From NCBI GenBank assembly GCA_029938745.1, contig JAOZUJ010000031.1:1-11709 (forward strand): a stretch of 11,709 nucleotides of DNA, given 5' to 3'. Source of the stretch: Candidatus Moraniibacteriota bacterium. GTDB lineage: Bacteria > Patescibacteriota > Minisyncoccia > Moranbacterales > GCA-2747515. Position 1 is the first letter of the stretch; every line of letters begins with the position of its first letter. The translations under genes were made by a program, and so were the position numbers. Shown in pieces: positions 1 through 5,468 of this stretch. A model generated the notes under the pieces. It had not been told where the DNA came from. It did not search any database and saw only the letters and a list, made by a program, of their open reading frames with translations.

Positions 1-6
1 ATCACG

Positions 7-80
7 TACACGCTGAGAGACTCGAACTCACGACCCCCTCGGTGTAAACGAGGTGCTCTAACCAACTGAGCTAAGCGTGC
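7..80 (-). tRNA. tRNA-Val (anticodon UAC)
   Basis: The minus strand folds as a complete 74-nt cloverleaf. The 7-bp acceptor stem has G1:U72 as its end wobble pair, with T8-A9 next, then a GCTC/GAGC D-stem. The 5-bp anticodon stem CCTCG/CGAGG encloses loop TTTACAC, giving anticodon TAC (34-36) and a normal U33. The T-loop is TTCGAGT. The T-stem GTGAG/CTCTC has one U50:U64 mismatch. The discriminator is A and CCA is not encoded, so a CCA-adding enzyme is required. It decodes GUA and, by wobble, other valine codons. Its own promoter candidate lies just upstream at 108-135. Confidence 0.95.
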
Positions 81-107
81 GTACTCTTAATATTCATTAC
101 AAAATTT

Positions 108-135
108 ATTATACACTTTTTAAATAAAAAATCAA
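108..135 (-). promoter_or_regulatory. Promoter candidate for tRNA-Val(UAC)
   Basis: On the minus strand, -35 TTGATT (135-130) is followed after 16 bp by a perfect -10 TATAAT (113-108). Transcription would start near 101, about 20 nt before the mature tRNA 5' end at 80. This suggests tRNA-Val does not depend only on read-through from tRNA-Leu. Confidence 0.6.
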
Positions 136-142
136 TATTTTG

Positions 143-227
143 TGCCCAGAGCGGGACTTGAACCCGCATGCTTAATAAAAAGCCATGGCCCTCAACCATG
201 TGTGTATACCAATTCCACCATCTGGGC
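143..227 (-). tRNA. tRNA-Leu (anticodon GAG)
   Basis: This is an 85-nt class II tRNA on the minus strand. The acceptor stem GCCCAGA/TCTGGGC is perfect with discriminator A, the usual leucine identity base. The anticodon stem CATGG/CCATG encloses loop TTGAGGG, giving anticodon GAG, which reads CUC and CUU. The long variable arm forms a GCTT/AAGC stem. The T-stem GCGGG/CCCGC is perfect around loop TTCAAGT. CCA is not encoded. It lies between the rplS terminator and tRNA-Val(UAC), all on the same strand. Confidence 0.96.
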
Positions 228-238
228 AAACATCCGAC

Positions 239-269
239 AATATAAAGAGTAGTTTACTACAATATTCAA
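239..269 (-). promoter_or_regulatory. Weak promoter candidate for tRNA-Leu
   Basis: On the minus strand, TTGAAT (269-264) precedes TATATT (244-239) with a long 19-bp spacer, or an overlapping TTTATA with a 17-bp spacer. The start would be only a few nucleotides before the tRNA. The rplS terminator just upstream makes a separate promoter plausible, but the match is poor. Confidence 0.35.
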
Positions 270-282
270 TAAAAATCAATTT

Positions 283-315
283 AAAAAACGAGACTTTAAA
301 TAAATCTCGTTTTTT
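283..315 (-). terminator. Terminator after rplS
   Basis: An 11-bp perfect stem (283-293 with 305-315, core CGAGA/TCTCG inside A/T runs) has an 11-nt loop. Read on the minus strand it ends in a T-run, 12 bp after the rplS stop codon. The flanking A and T runs would let it work in either direction. Confidence 0.85.
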
Positions 316-327
316 TAAATAATATAC

Positions 328-780
328 TTATTTTTTTACATCTTCTGATTGAATTTCTTCTTTAGGTGTCTTTTCTCCGTCAGAATCTTTTTTTAAAGCA
401 TTTTTTGTATCAGGTTTTTTTGGTGTGGTCTCATATTCATCTGTAAATTTGAAACGGAGTGCTTTTGCTGCTTTATCGCGTACATAATATAATTTTGATT
501 GTCGTACTTTTGCACGTTTTATAAGTTCAATTTTTTCAATATCAGGAGAAAAAATTGGAACAACGATCTCAACACCAAAGCCATTAGATACCTTACGAAC
601 AGTCATTGTTGGAGAACTACTTTGTCCACCCTTCATTGCTAAGACCATACCCTCAAAGATTTGGATACGTTCTTTATCACCTTCTTTAATTTTACGATAT
701 ACCTTTACAACATCACCAGCATGAAACTCAGTCATGTCTTTTTGTTGGGTTTTATTAAATTGAATAACTTCACTTCTCAT
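328..780 (-). CDS. rplS: Large ribosomal subunit protein bL19
   Basis: This 150-residue protein matches L19, a 50S protein at the subunit interface. Diagnostic blocks in order are the FHAGDVVKV strand (19-27), the RIQIFEGMVLAMKGG segment (38-52), TVRKVSNGFGVE (60-71), FSPDIEKIELI (77-87) and KVRQSKLYYVRDKAAKALR (91-109). Residues from about 114 onward form a Lys/Glu/Asp-rich tail, so the protein is longer than the usual ~115 residues. The gene has its own promoter (836-864) and terminator (283-315). trmD, rimM and rpsP, its usual operon partners in many bacteria, are not adjacent here. I see no Shine-Dalgarno sequence before the ATG. The stop is TAA. Function is certain; the role of the tail is unknown. 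Confidence 0.97.
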   Translation of the reverse strand: MRSEVIQFNKTQQKDMTEFHAGDVVKVYRKIKEGDKERIQIFEGMVLAMKGGQSSSPTMTVRKVSNGFGVEIVVPIFSPDIEKIELIKRAKVRQSKLYYVRDKAAKALRFKFTDEYETTPKKPDTKNALKKDSDGEKTPKEEIQSEDVKK

Positions 781-835
781 AGCTCTATATATTAAATATT
801 GATAAATAAAATAGTAGTTTTAAAAACCTTTCATT

Positions 836-864
836 ATAATAGAGTAAAAAGGTAATTTCGTCAA
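836..864 (-). promoter_or_regulatory. Promoter of rplS
   Basis: On the minus strand, -35 TTGACG (864-859), a 17-bp spacer, then -10 TATTAT (841-836). A TATAAT overlaps 3 bp downstream (838-833). The start would be near 829, leaving a leader of about 50 nt before the rplS ATG. The -35 box lies 11 bp from the 46-bp palindrome. Confidence 0.7.
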
Positions 865-875
865 TAGATAAACCT

Positions 876-921
876 AAAAATAGAGGACTCTATAGAGGCC
901 TCTATAGAGTCCTCTATTTTT
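876..921. repeat. Perfect 46-bp palindrome between divergent rplS and rpsO promoters
   Basis: Every base from 876 to 898 is complementary to its partner from 921 back to 899, so this is a 23+23 palindrome with no spacer. Its ends are AAAAA and TTTTT. Each half contains the smaller palindrome CTCTATAGAG (888-897 and 900-909). It starts 11 bp from the rplS -35 box and ends 15 bp before the rpsO -35 box. As RNA it would form a long hairpin with a U-run in either direction, so a bidirectional terminator or insulator is the simplest reading. An operator for a dimeric regulator is possible. Confidence 0.9.
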
Positions 922-936
922 TAAACACAAAAAGGG

Positions 937-965
937 TTGCAAAAATATTATTTTTATAGTATAGT
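937..965 (+). promoter_or_regulatory. Promoter of rpsO
   Basis: -35 TTGCAA (937-942), a 17-bp spacer, then -10 TATAGT (960-965). The start would be near 972, giving a leader of about 70 nt. The same -35 and spacer occur before the S1 gene (1966-1994). The promoter lies inside the upstream in-frame extension of the rpsO reading frame, which supports the internal ATG at 1042 as the real start. Confidence 0.65.
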
Positions 966-1041
966 CTATAATGTAATTAAATCATTATCTCGTGTATGGT
1001 GGTATTTTAATGAATACGACTATATCGCAGAATTAAAATAT

Positions 1042-1317
1042 ATGGCTCTAACGAAACGCCAAAAAGTGAACGCTACAAAAGAAACGAAGCGTCATGATAC
1101 TGATACTGGTTCTCCAGAATATCAAATCGCACTTTTTACATCAAAGATCAATAAATTAACAACACACCTAAAGAAAAATCAACATGATTTTCATTCACGA
1201 CGTGGTCTTCTAAAAATGGTTGCAAAACGAAAAAAATTACTTGATTATTTAGCACGAACAGATGAAAAGTCATACAAAAAAATTGTCAAACAATTAGGAT
1301 TAAGGGAGCGTAAATAA
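1042..1317 (+). CDS. rpsO: Small ribosomal subunit protein uS15
   Basis: This 91-residue protein is close to the usual ~89 residues of S15, the 30S protein that binds the 16S rRNA central domain early in assembly. It has the family signature HDTDTGSPEYQIALFTSKI (18-36), then LTTHLK (39-44), the HSRRGLLKMVAKRKKLLDYL block (51-70) and the C-terminal LGLR. The reading frame is open upstream to a TTG at 937, but S15 begins MALTKRQK and the promoter covers 937-965, so I start at ATG 1042. There is no Shine-Dalgarno sequence. S15 represses its own mRNA through a leader structure in several bacteria; here the ~70-nt leader (972-1041) shows no fold I can match. pnp, the common partner, is absent. The stop codon lies in the loop of the terminator hairpin. 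Confidence 0.97.
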   Translation: MALTKRQKVNATKETKRHDTDTGSPEYQIALFTSKINKLTTHLKKNQHDFHSRRGLLKMVAKRKKLLDYLARTDEKSYKKIVKQLGLRERK

Positions 1318-1330
1318 TACGCTCTTTTCC
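1304..1330 (+). terminator. Terminator overlapping the rpsO stop codon
   Basis: Stem GAGCGTA (1306-1312) pairs with TACGCTC (1318-1324) around loop AATAA (1313-1317), followed by TTTT. The loop contains the rpsO TAA (1315-1317), so a terminating ribosome would cover the hairpin and could modulate termination. Confidence 0.75.
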
Positions 1331-1393
1331 TTTATATTACAGCAATGTAGTACAAGAAAGAAAATATTTTTTAATCAATTTAACAGGGTAAAT

Positions 1394-1888
1394 ATGAAAT
1401 ACAAAGATCAACGCGTTGGTATTTTAGTTGATATACAAAATCTCTATTATAGCGCACGTGTACTTTATAATAAAAAAGTAAATTTTAAAAATCTTCTTAC
1501 GTCATCAGTAGAAAATCGTAAGCTTATTCGTGCAATTGGCTATGGTATTTCCACAGAAGAGGCACAGGAGGAAAAATTTTTTGATGCATTGGAAAATCTA
1601 GGGTTTGAGGTAAAAACAAAGGATCTTCAAATCTTTGCAGGTGGGCAAAAGAAGGGTGATTGGGATGTTGGTATTGCAATTGATGCAATAAAACTAGCTC
1701 AACGTGTAGATGTAATTGTTCTTGCATCAGGTGATGGTGATTATATTCCACTTGTAGAATATATTCAAAGCACAACAGGGTGTCGTGTGGAAGGTGTGTC
1801 ATTTGGAGAATCAACAAGTATGCGCCTTATTGAATCATTAGATGACTTTTTAGATCTTTCATCAAATAAAAAACGATTTTTAATATAA
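1394..1888 (+). CDS. NYN-domain (LabA/DUF88-like, PIN-fold) putative ribonuclease
   Basis: This 164-residue single-domain protein fits the NYN family, metal-dependent nucleases with a PIN-like fold, many acting on RNA. The acidic residues expected to hold the metal are visible. Asp13 and Asn16 are in VGILVDIQNLYYSAR (8-22), Asp91 in KKGDWDVGIAIDAI (86-99), and Asp114 and Asp116 in LASGDGDYIPLVEYI (110-124). No RNA-binding domain is fused, and there is no signal peptide, so it is probably cytosolic. AGGG (1385-1388), 5 nt before the ATG, is one of the few Shine-Dalgarno-like sites in this window. It sits between rpsO and the S1 gene, each with its own promoter; I see no clear promoter for it, so read-through from rpsO is possible. 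A role in rRNA or mRNA processing is inferred from position only. The stop is TAA, followed by a strong terminator. Confidence 0.88.
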   Translation: MKYKDQRVGILVDIQNLYYSARVLYNKKVNFKNLLTSSVENRKLIRAIGYGISTEEAQEEKFFDALENLGFEVKTKDLQIFAGGQKKGDWDVGIAIDAIKLAQRVDVIVLASGDGDYIPLVEYIQSTTGCRVEGVSFGESTSMRLIESLDDFLDLSSNKKRFLI

Positions 1889-1910
1889 ATATCAAACATA
1901 TTCAAATAAA

Positions 1911-1954
1911 TAAAAATGAAGAATTAATTGTTAATTCTTCATTTTTATTTTTTT
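1911..1954 (+). terminator. Strong terminator after the NYN gene
   Basis: A 17-bp perfect stem (1911-1927 with 1931-1947) closes on a 3-nt loop, TTG, and is followed by seven T (1948-1954). It separates the NYN gene from the S1 promoter, which starts 12 bp later. Confidence 0.92.
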
Positions 1955-1965
1955 AAACAGAATAC

Positions 1966-1994
1966 TTGCAAAATTTTTAGTTTTGTTCTATACT
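1966..1994 (+). promoter_or_regulatory. Promoter of the S1 gene
   Basis: -35 TTGCAA (1966-1971), a 17-bp spacer, then -10 TATACT (1989-1994). Transcription would start near 2001, about 204 nt before the ATG. This architecture is almost the same as the rpsO promoter. Confidence 0.72.
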
Positions 1995-2000
1995 GTGACA

Positions 2001-2204
2001 AACAGTGATAATTATTAAACAAAAGAATATTTACCCCCAGTGGGTAAGCGGAAAGAATGTTGTAATTTTTTCTCGTTATTTGTGTTAATAATTTCCTGAT
2101 GTGGAAATTTTTTTGCGTTTTGTAATTATATAATCAAAATCTGTATAAACGCGCAGATTATAAATATGTATATAATTTTGAAATTATGTATATAGACAAA
2201 TATT
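2001..2204 (+). promoter_or_regulatory. Long structured 5' leader of the S1 gene
   Basis: No protein-coding gene is visible in these ~200 nt. Foldable elements in order are: hairpin TTACCC/GGGTAA (2031-2036 with 2042-2047); hairpin AATTTCC/GGAAATT (2090-2096 with 2103-2109), running into a T-run to 2114; a possible H-type pseudoknot, GCGTTT (2115-2120) with AAACGC (2147-2152) and AATCTG (2138-2143) with CAGATT (2154-2159); and a 12-bp AT-rich hairpin (2166-2177 with 2182-2193) ending 11 nt before the ATG. There is no Shine-Dalgarno sequence. Autoregulation by S1 is plausible, since enterobacterial S1 represses its own mRNA, but here it is inference. Confidence 0.55.
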
Positions 2205-3740
2205 ATGGTAAAAAATGATGATTTGCTCAATAAAATTGTAGAGCAAGTAAAGGCTGATACGGACGAAAAGGAGGTAGCACAGAAGGTTATTACAGAAGAT
2301 GTTGTAGAGCCTGTAAAAAAGTCAGATGATATGGAAATGTTGCTTGATGATAGTCAGGTAATTATTCCAAAGGTTGGTGATGTGATTGATGCAACGGTAA
2401 TTGATATTACAGCGAGTATTGTACTTTTGGACATTGGTCCAATTGGTACTGGTATGGTGATTGGCCGTGAAGCAAAGAGTGGATTATCTGATGATGAAAA
2501 ACTTGGTGTTGGTAGCGGTGTTACAGCGACTGTTGTTGATTTGGATAATGATGATGGATATATTGAGCTTTCAATTCGTGAGGCATCATATGAGCGTGCA
2601 TGGGATGATTTACGTGCAAAAAAAGACAATGAAGAAACTATTTCTGTAAAAATGTTGGATGCAAATAAGGGTGGGCTCATGGTTGAGGTTAACGGTGTTA
2701 CTGGTTTTTTACCTGTGTCACAATTATCAAGCAAAAACTATCCTCGTGTAGAAGATGGTGATAAAAATAAGATTTTAGAGTTGTTAAAACGACTGTTGAA
2801 CAAGGAATTACCTGTACGTATTATTGATATTAATCAAGAAGATGAAAAATTGATTGTATCTGAAAAAGCAGCACATAGTGATAGGGAGCGTGAGGCAATT
2901 ACAGGATTACACGTTGGAGATACTATTTCTGGTGATGTGAGTGGTGTTGTTGATTTTGGTGCATTTGTGAAGTTTACACCAGCCGGTGGTGACACGGAAG
3001 ATGAGGACACTAAACTTGAAGGATTAATTCATATTAGTGAATTAGCATGGCAATTAATTGATAATCCACGTGAGGTCATTAAAGTTGGTGATAAAACAGA
3101 GGCAAAAATTATTGGCATTGATGATACACGTATCTCACTGTCGATTAAAGCACTTAAAGAGGATCCATGGACAAAAATTACCGAGAAATACAGTGTTGGT
3201 GAAATTTACAAAGGAAAAGTTGATAAAATTAACCACTTTGGCGCATTTGTGTATTTGGATAGTCATATTCACGGACTTTCACACATTAGCGAATTTCAAG
3301 AGATGTATCCAGGTAAAAAATTGGAAGATAAAATTGTCGCAAAAGAAGAATACATGTGGAAAGTACTTTCAATTGAACCAAAAGAACATCGCATGGGACT
3401 TGTTCTCATGGATGAAAAAAAACTAAAAGAGGACAAAAAGAAGGATGAGCCCAAAGAAGTTGAAAATACTGAATCAAAAAAAGAAGAAGTTGAAGCTAAT
3501 AAAGATGATAAAGAAGTTTCATCTGACACGCCTTCGCCAGAGGCTATGGACGAGCAAAGCAAGGCTACAGCGGATAAGAAAAAAAAGTCAGTTACTACTA
3601 AAAAAGAAAAAAAGTCTACAGTAGACAAAAAGGATAAAGAAAAAAAGTCCTCAACTGTTAAGGCTGCAGCAGATAAGAAAAAAAACACTGAAAAGAAAAA
3701 GGATAAAGATGATCCTGTAAAAAAGGATGAAAAAAAATAG
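2205..3740 (+). CDS. rpsA: Ribosomal protein S1-like, four S1 domains and a Lys-rich tail
   Basis: This 511-residue protein has four S1 (OB-fold, single-stranded RNA-binding) domains at about 57-125, 144-221, 237-314 and 331-402. The last two carry the typical cores VDFGAFVKF (249-257) with GLIHISEL (273-280), and INHFGAFVYL (342-351) with HGLSHISEF (356-364). The third has an acidic insert (about 260-270). An acidic region (1-54) precedes domain 1. Residues 403-511 are a low-complexity Lys/Glu/Asp/Ser tail, probably disordered. Bacterial S1 helps the 30S subunit take up mRNA; four domains is fewer than the six of E. coli S1 and resembles the shorter forms of other phyla. With few Shine-Dalgarno sequences around, S1-mediated initiation would matter here (inference). 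The ATG is followed directly by coding sequence and has no Shine-Dalgarno sequence. The gene has its own promoter and terminator. Confidence 0.9.
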   Translation: MVKNDDLLNKIVEQVKADTDEKEVAQKVITEDVVEPVKKSDDMEMLLDDSQVIIPKVGDVIDATVIDITASIVLLDIGPIGTGMVIGREAKSGLSDDEKLGVGSGVTATVVDLDNDDGYIELSIREASYERAWDDLRAKKDNEETISVKMLDANKGGLMVEVNGVTGFLPVSQLSSKNYPRVEDGDKNKILELLKRLLNKELPVRIIDINQEDEKLIVSEKAAHSDREREAITGLHVGDTISGDVSGVVDFGAFVKFTPAGGDTEDEDTKLEGLIHISELAWQLIDNPREVIKVGDKTEAKIIGIDDTRISLSIKALKEDPWTKITEKYSVGEIYKGKVDKINHFGAFVYLDSHIHGLSHISEFQEMYPGKKLEDKIVAKEEYMWKVLSIEPKEHRMGLVLMDEKKLKEDKKKDEPKEVENTESKKEEVEANKDDKEVSSDTPSPEAMDEQSKATADKKKKSVTTKKEKKSTVDKKDKEKKSSTVKAAADKKKNTEKKKDKDDPVKKDEKK

Positions 3741-3747
3741 TGTGATC

Positions 3748-3774
3748 GCGCCTAGACTTGTTCTAGGCGCTTTT
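3748..3774 (+). terminator. Terminator after the S1 gene
   Basis: GC-rich 9-bp stem GCGCCTAGA (3748-3756) with TCTAGGCGC (3762-3770), a 5-nt loop, then only TTTT. It lies 8 bp after the TAG stop. The next gene starts 20 nt later without a visible promoter, so partial read-through is likely. Confidence 0.82.
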
Positions 3775-3794
3775 AATTAGTAGTGTTAAATATC

Positions 3795-4346
3795 ATGATT
3801 ATTACAATTACAGGAGATTCTGGCTCTGGTAAAAGCACAATGGGTCAAAAATTAGAGAAAGAATTGGGTTTTAAGCGTTATTATATAGGACAAATTCGTC
3901 GTGATGCCGCAAAAGAAAAAGGTATGACATTAGAGGAATATAATACTTATGGAGAAACACATCCAGAAACTGATTTAGAAGTAGATAAATATCAAAAAAA
4001 TCTTGGACAGACAGAAGATGATTTTATTATTGAGGGGCGTACAAGCTGGTTTTTGATTCCTCAATCTCTTAAAATATATATAAAAGTAGACCCCAGAGAG
4101 GGTGCAAGACGTATATTTAGTGATTTACAAGAAGAAAATGTCCGCAATGAAGGAAAAAATCTTGATAGTGTAGAAGATGTTTTAAAAAGTAATAAAGAAC
4201 GTGCTAAAAGTGATGATTTGCGATATAAAAAATATTATCAAAAAGATTGTTTTGATGAGAAAAATTTTGATTTTGTTATTGATTCAACAAATCTTACACG
4301 AAATGAGGTGTTAGAACAAATTATGACATTTATAAATGCACAGTAG
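3795..4346 (+). CDS. Cytidylate-kinase-like P-loop nucleotide kinase
   Basis: This protein of 183 residues begins MIITITGDSGSGKST, so a P-loop (7-15) sits at the extreme N-terminus. Other family-like features are IIEGRTSWF (78-86), IYIKVDP (94-100) preceding the lid region, and DDLRYKKYYQKD (140-151), which resembles the R-Y-Y-D pattern of archaeal-type CMP kinases. The probable reaction is ATP-dependent phosphorylation of CMP/dCMP or a similar nucleoside monophosphate; the exact substrate cannot be read from sequence. The frame is open from a GTG at 3783, but that adds only four residues before the conserved N-terminal strand and lies nearer the terminator, so I prefer ATG 3795. There is no Shine-Dalgarno sequence. 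It is 41 bp upstream of tilS on the same strand, probably co-transcribed. The stop is TAG. Confidence 0.8.
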   Translation: MIITITGDSGSGKSTMGQKLEKELGFKRYYIGQIRRDAAKEKGMTLEEYNTYGETHPETDLEVDKYQKNLGQTEDDFIIEGRTSWFLIPQSLKIYIKVDPREGARRIFSDLQEENVRNEGKNLDSVEDVLKSNKERAKSDDLRYKKYYQKDCFDEKNFDFVIDSTNLTRNEVLEQIMTFINAQ

Positions 4347-4387
4347 GATATAAAAAAGAGAACTAAGGAATTTTTTAAGAGAAAAAA

Positions 4388-5365
4388 ATGAAGAACTTGA
4401 TAAAATATGTGCAAGGTGTGAATGCACGACATAAATTATGGTGTACTGGTGATGTGATTGTTGTTGGTGTGTCGGGTGGTCCTGATAGCATGTGTCTTTT
4501 GGATGTTTTGGCACATATTGCAAAAAAAACAGGGATTAAGCTTGTTGTGGCACATGTAAATTATGGACTCCGTGGTGAGGATTCTACAAAAGATCAAGTC
4601 TTGGTAGAAAAATACGCAAAAATGCATAATATTCCGTGTGAAATACTCGTGTGTGATGATGTGTCTACTGGAAGTGAAAATACATGGCGTAAAATCCGGT
4701 ATGACTTTTTTGCACAGATAGTAAAAAAAAATGGCGCAAAAGCTACAGCTGTTGCACATACAAAAAATGATCAAGCGGAAACTATTCTTGCGCATCTCCT
4801 GCGTGGCAGTGGTTTGCGGGGTTTATCTGGTATGAGGGTGTGTTCTGATAGTCAAGTAATTAGACCATTGTTATTTACTGGACGTGAAGATGTGTTATCA
4901 TATTGTGCAGAAAATAATGTACAATATAACATTGATGAATCAAATAAAAATAATATTTTTGGACGTAATAAAATTCGAAATGAATTAATTCCGTACATTG
5001 AACAAAATTTTAATGAAAATATAGTAAATGTTTTAGCAGATACAGCAATAATTATTGGAGATGATTATTCATTTTTACAAAAACAAAATACAGTATTTTG
5101 GAAAAAAAATAATCAAAAAAAGAGTATTACATTTAGTGTAAAGACATTTTTGTCCAAGTGTCCTTCTGTGCAAAGAATAGCATTACGCACAATGATTGAA
5201 GGATTAAATAAGACACTTGTTGATATTGAGAGTGGATTTATTGAAGAAATGCAAAAAGCAATTGTAAGTACAAAAAATAAACGTCAAGAAGTTTCCCGAA
5301 AAAACTTGAAAATGCTACGAAAAGGTGATATAGTGGAACTTACTTGTCTTTCAAACACAAGCTAG
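4388..5365 (+). CDS. tilS: tRNA(Ile)-lysidine synthetase
   Basis: TilS converts C34 of tRNA-Ile(CAU) to lysidine using ATP and lysine, so the tRNA reads AUA and is charged with isoleucine. The PP-loop SGGPDS (29-34) binds ATP. Further family signatures are AHVNYGLRG (55-63), ENTWRKIRYDFF (97-108), AHTKNDQAETILAHLLRGSGLRGLSGM (123-149) and the RNKIRNELIPYI block (193-204). At 325 residues it lacks much of the C-terminal part of the ~430-residue E. coli enzyme and is near the size of compact TilS proteins. A purine-rich AAGGAA lies 17 nt upstream, too far for a standard Shine-Dalgarno site. The order tilS then ftsH is widespread in bacteria, often with hpt between them; hpt is absent here. The target tRNA-Ile(CAU) is not in the window. 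Confidence 0.95.
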   Translation: MKNLIKYVQGVNARHKLWCTGDVIVVGVSGGPDSMCLLDVLAHIAKKTGIKLVVAHVNYGLRGEDSTKDQVLVEKYAKMHNIPCEILVCDDVSTGSENTWRKIRYDFFAQIVKKNGAKATAVAHTKNDQAETILAHLLRGSGLRGLSGMRVCSDSQVIRPLLFTGREDVLSYCAENNVQYNIDESNKNNIFGRNKIRNELIPYIEQNFNENIVNVLADTAIIIGDDYSFLQKQNTVFWKKNNQKKSITFSVKTFLSKCPSVQRIALRTMIEGLNKTLVDIESGFIEEMQKAIVSTKNKRQEVSRKNLKMLRKGDIVELTCLSNTS

Positions 5366-5390
5366 CGTGTGTGGGCAGTATACATAAAAT

Positions 5391-5429
5391 AATAACAAAA
5401 TTCTCTGTAAAAAGAGGTTTTATTATTTT
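5391..5429 (+). terminator. Imperfect terminator-like hairpin between tilS and ftsH
   Basis: 5391-5406 pairs with 5413-5427 around loop GTAAAA, with a TCTCT/AGAGG core, one bulge and one mismatch, followed by TTTT. It is AT-rich and weak. The 103-bp gap also contains no convincing -35/-10 pair, so ftsH may be expressed partly by read-through from tilS. Confidence 0.4.
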
Positions 5430-5468
5430 AATAAATTAATATTTTTTAATAGGTAACAAAACAATTTC

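Noticed and set aside
250..261. Short inverted repeat GTAGT-TT-ACTAC upstream of tRNA-Leu
   Set aside because: Five-base arms with a 2-base centre; too short in AT-rich DNA to call an operator without more copies.
937..1041. Upstream in-frame extension of rpsO from a TTG codon (35 extra residues)
   Set aside because: S15 starts at MALTKRQK, total length then matches the family, and the extension contains the rpsO promoter.
3296..3688. Minus-strand open frame of 130 codons across the S1 gene tail
   Set aside because: It is the complement of a Lys-codon-rich low-complexity region, which creates long Phe/Ser/Leu frames without coding meaning.
3783..3794. GTG start four codons before the CMP-kinase-like ATG
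   Set aside because: It adds nothing conserved; the P-loop protein normally begins just before the first beta strand, at ATG 3795.
5354..5373. ACAC...GTGT inverted repeat around the tilS stop codon
   Set aside because: Only four to five pairs and no T-run, so not a credible terminator.
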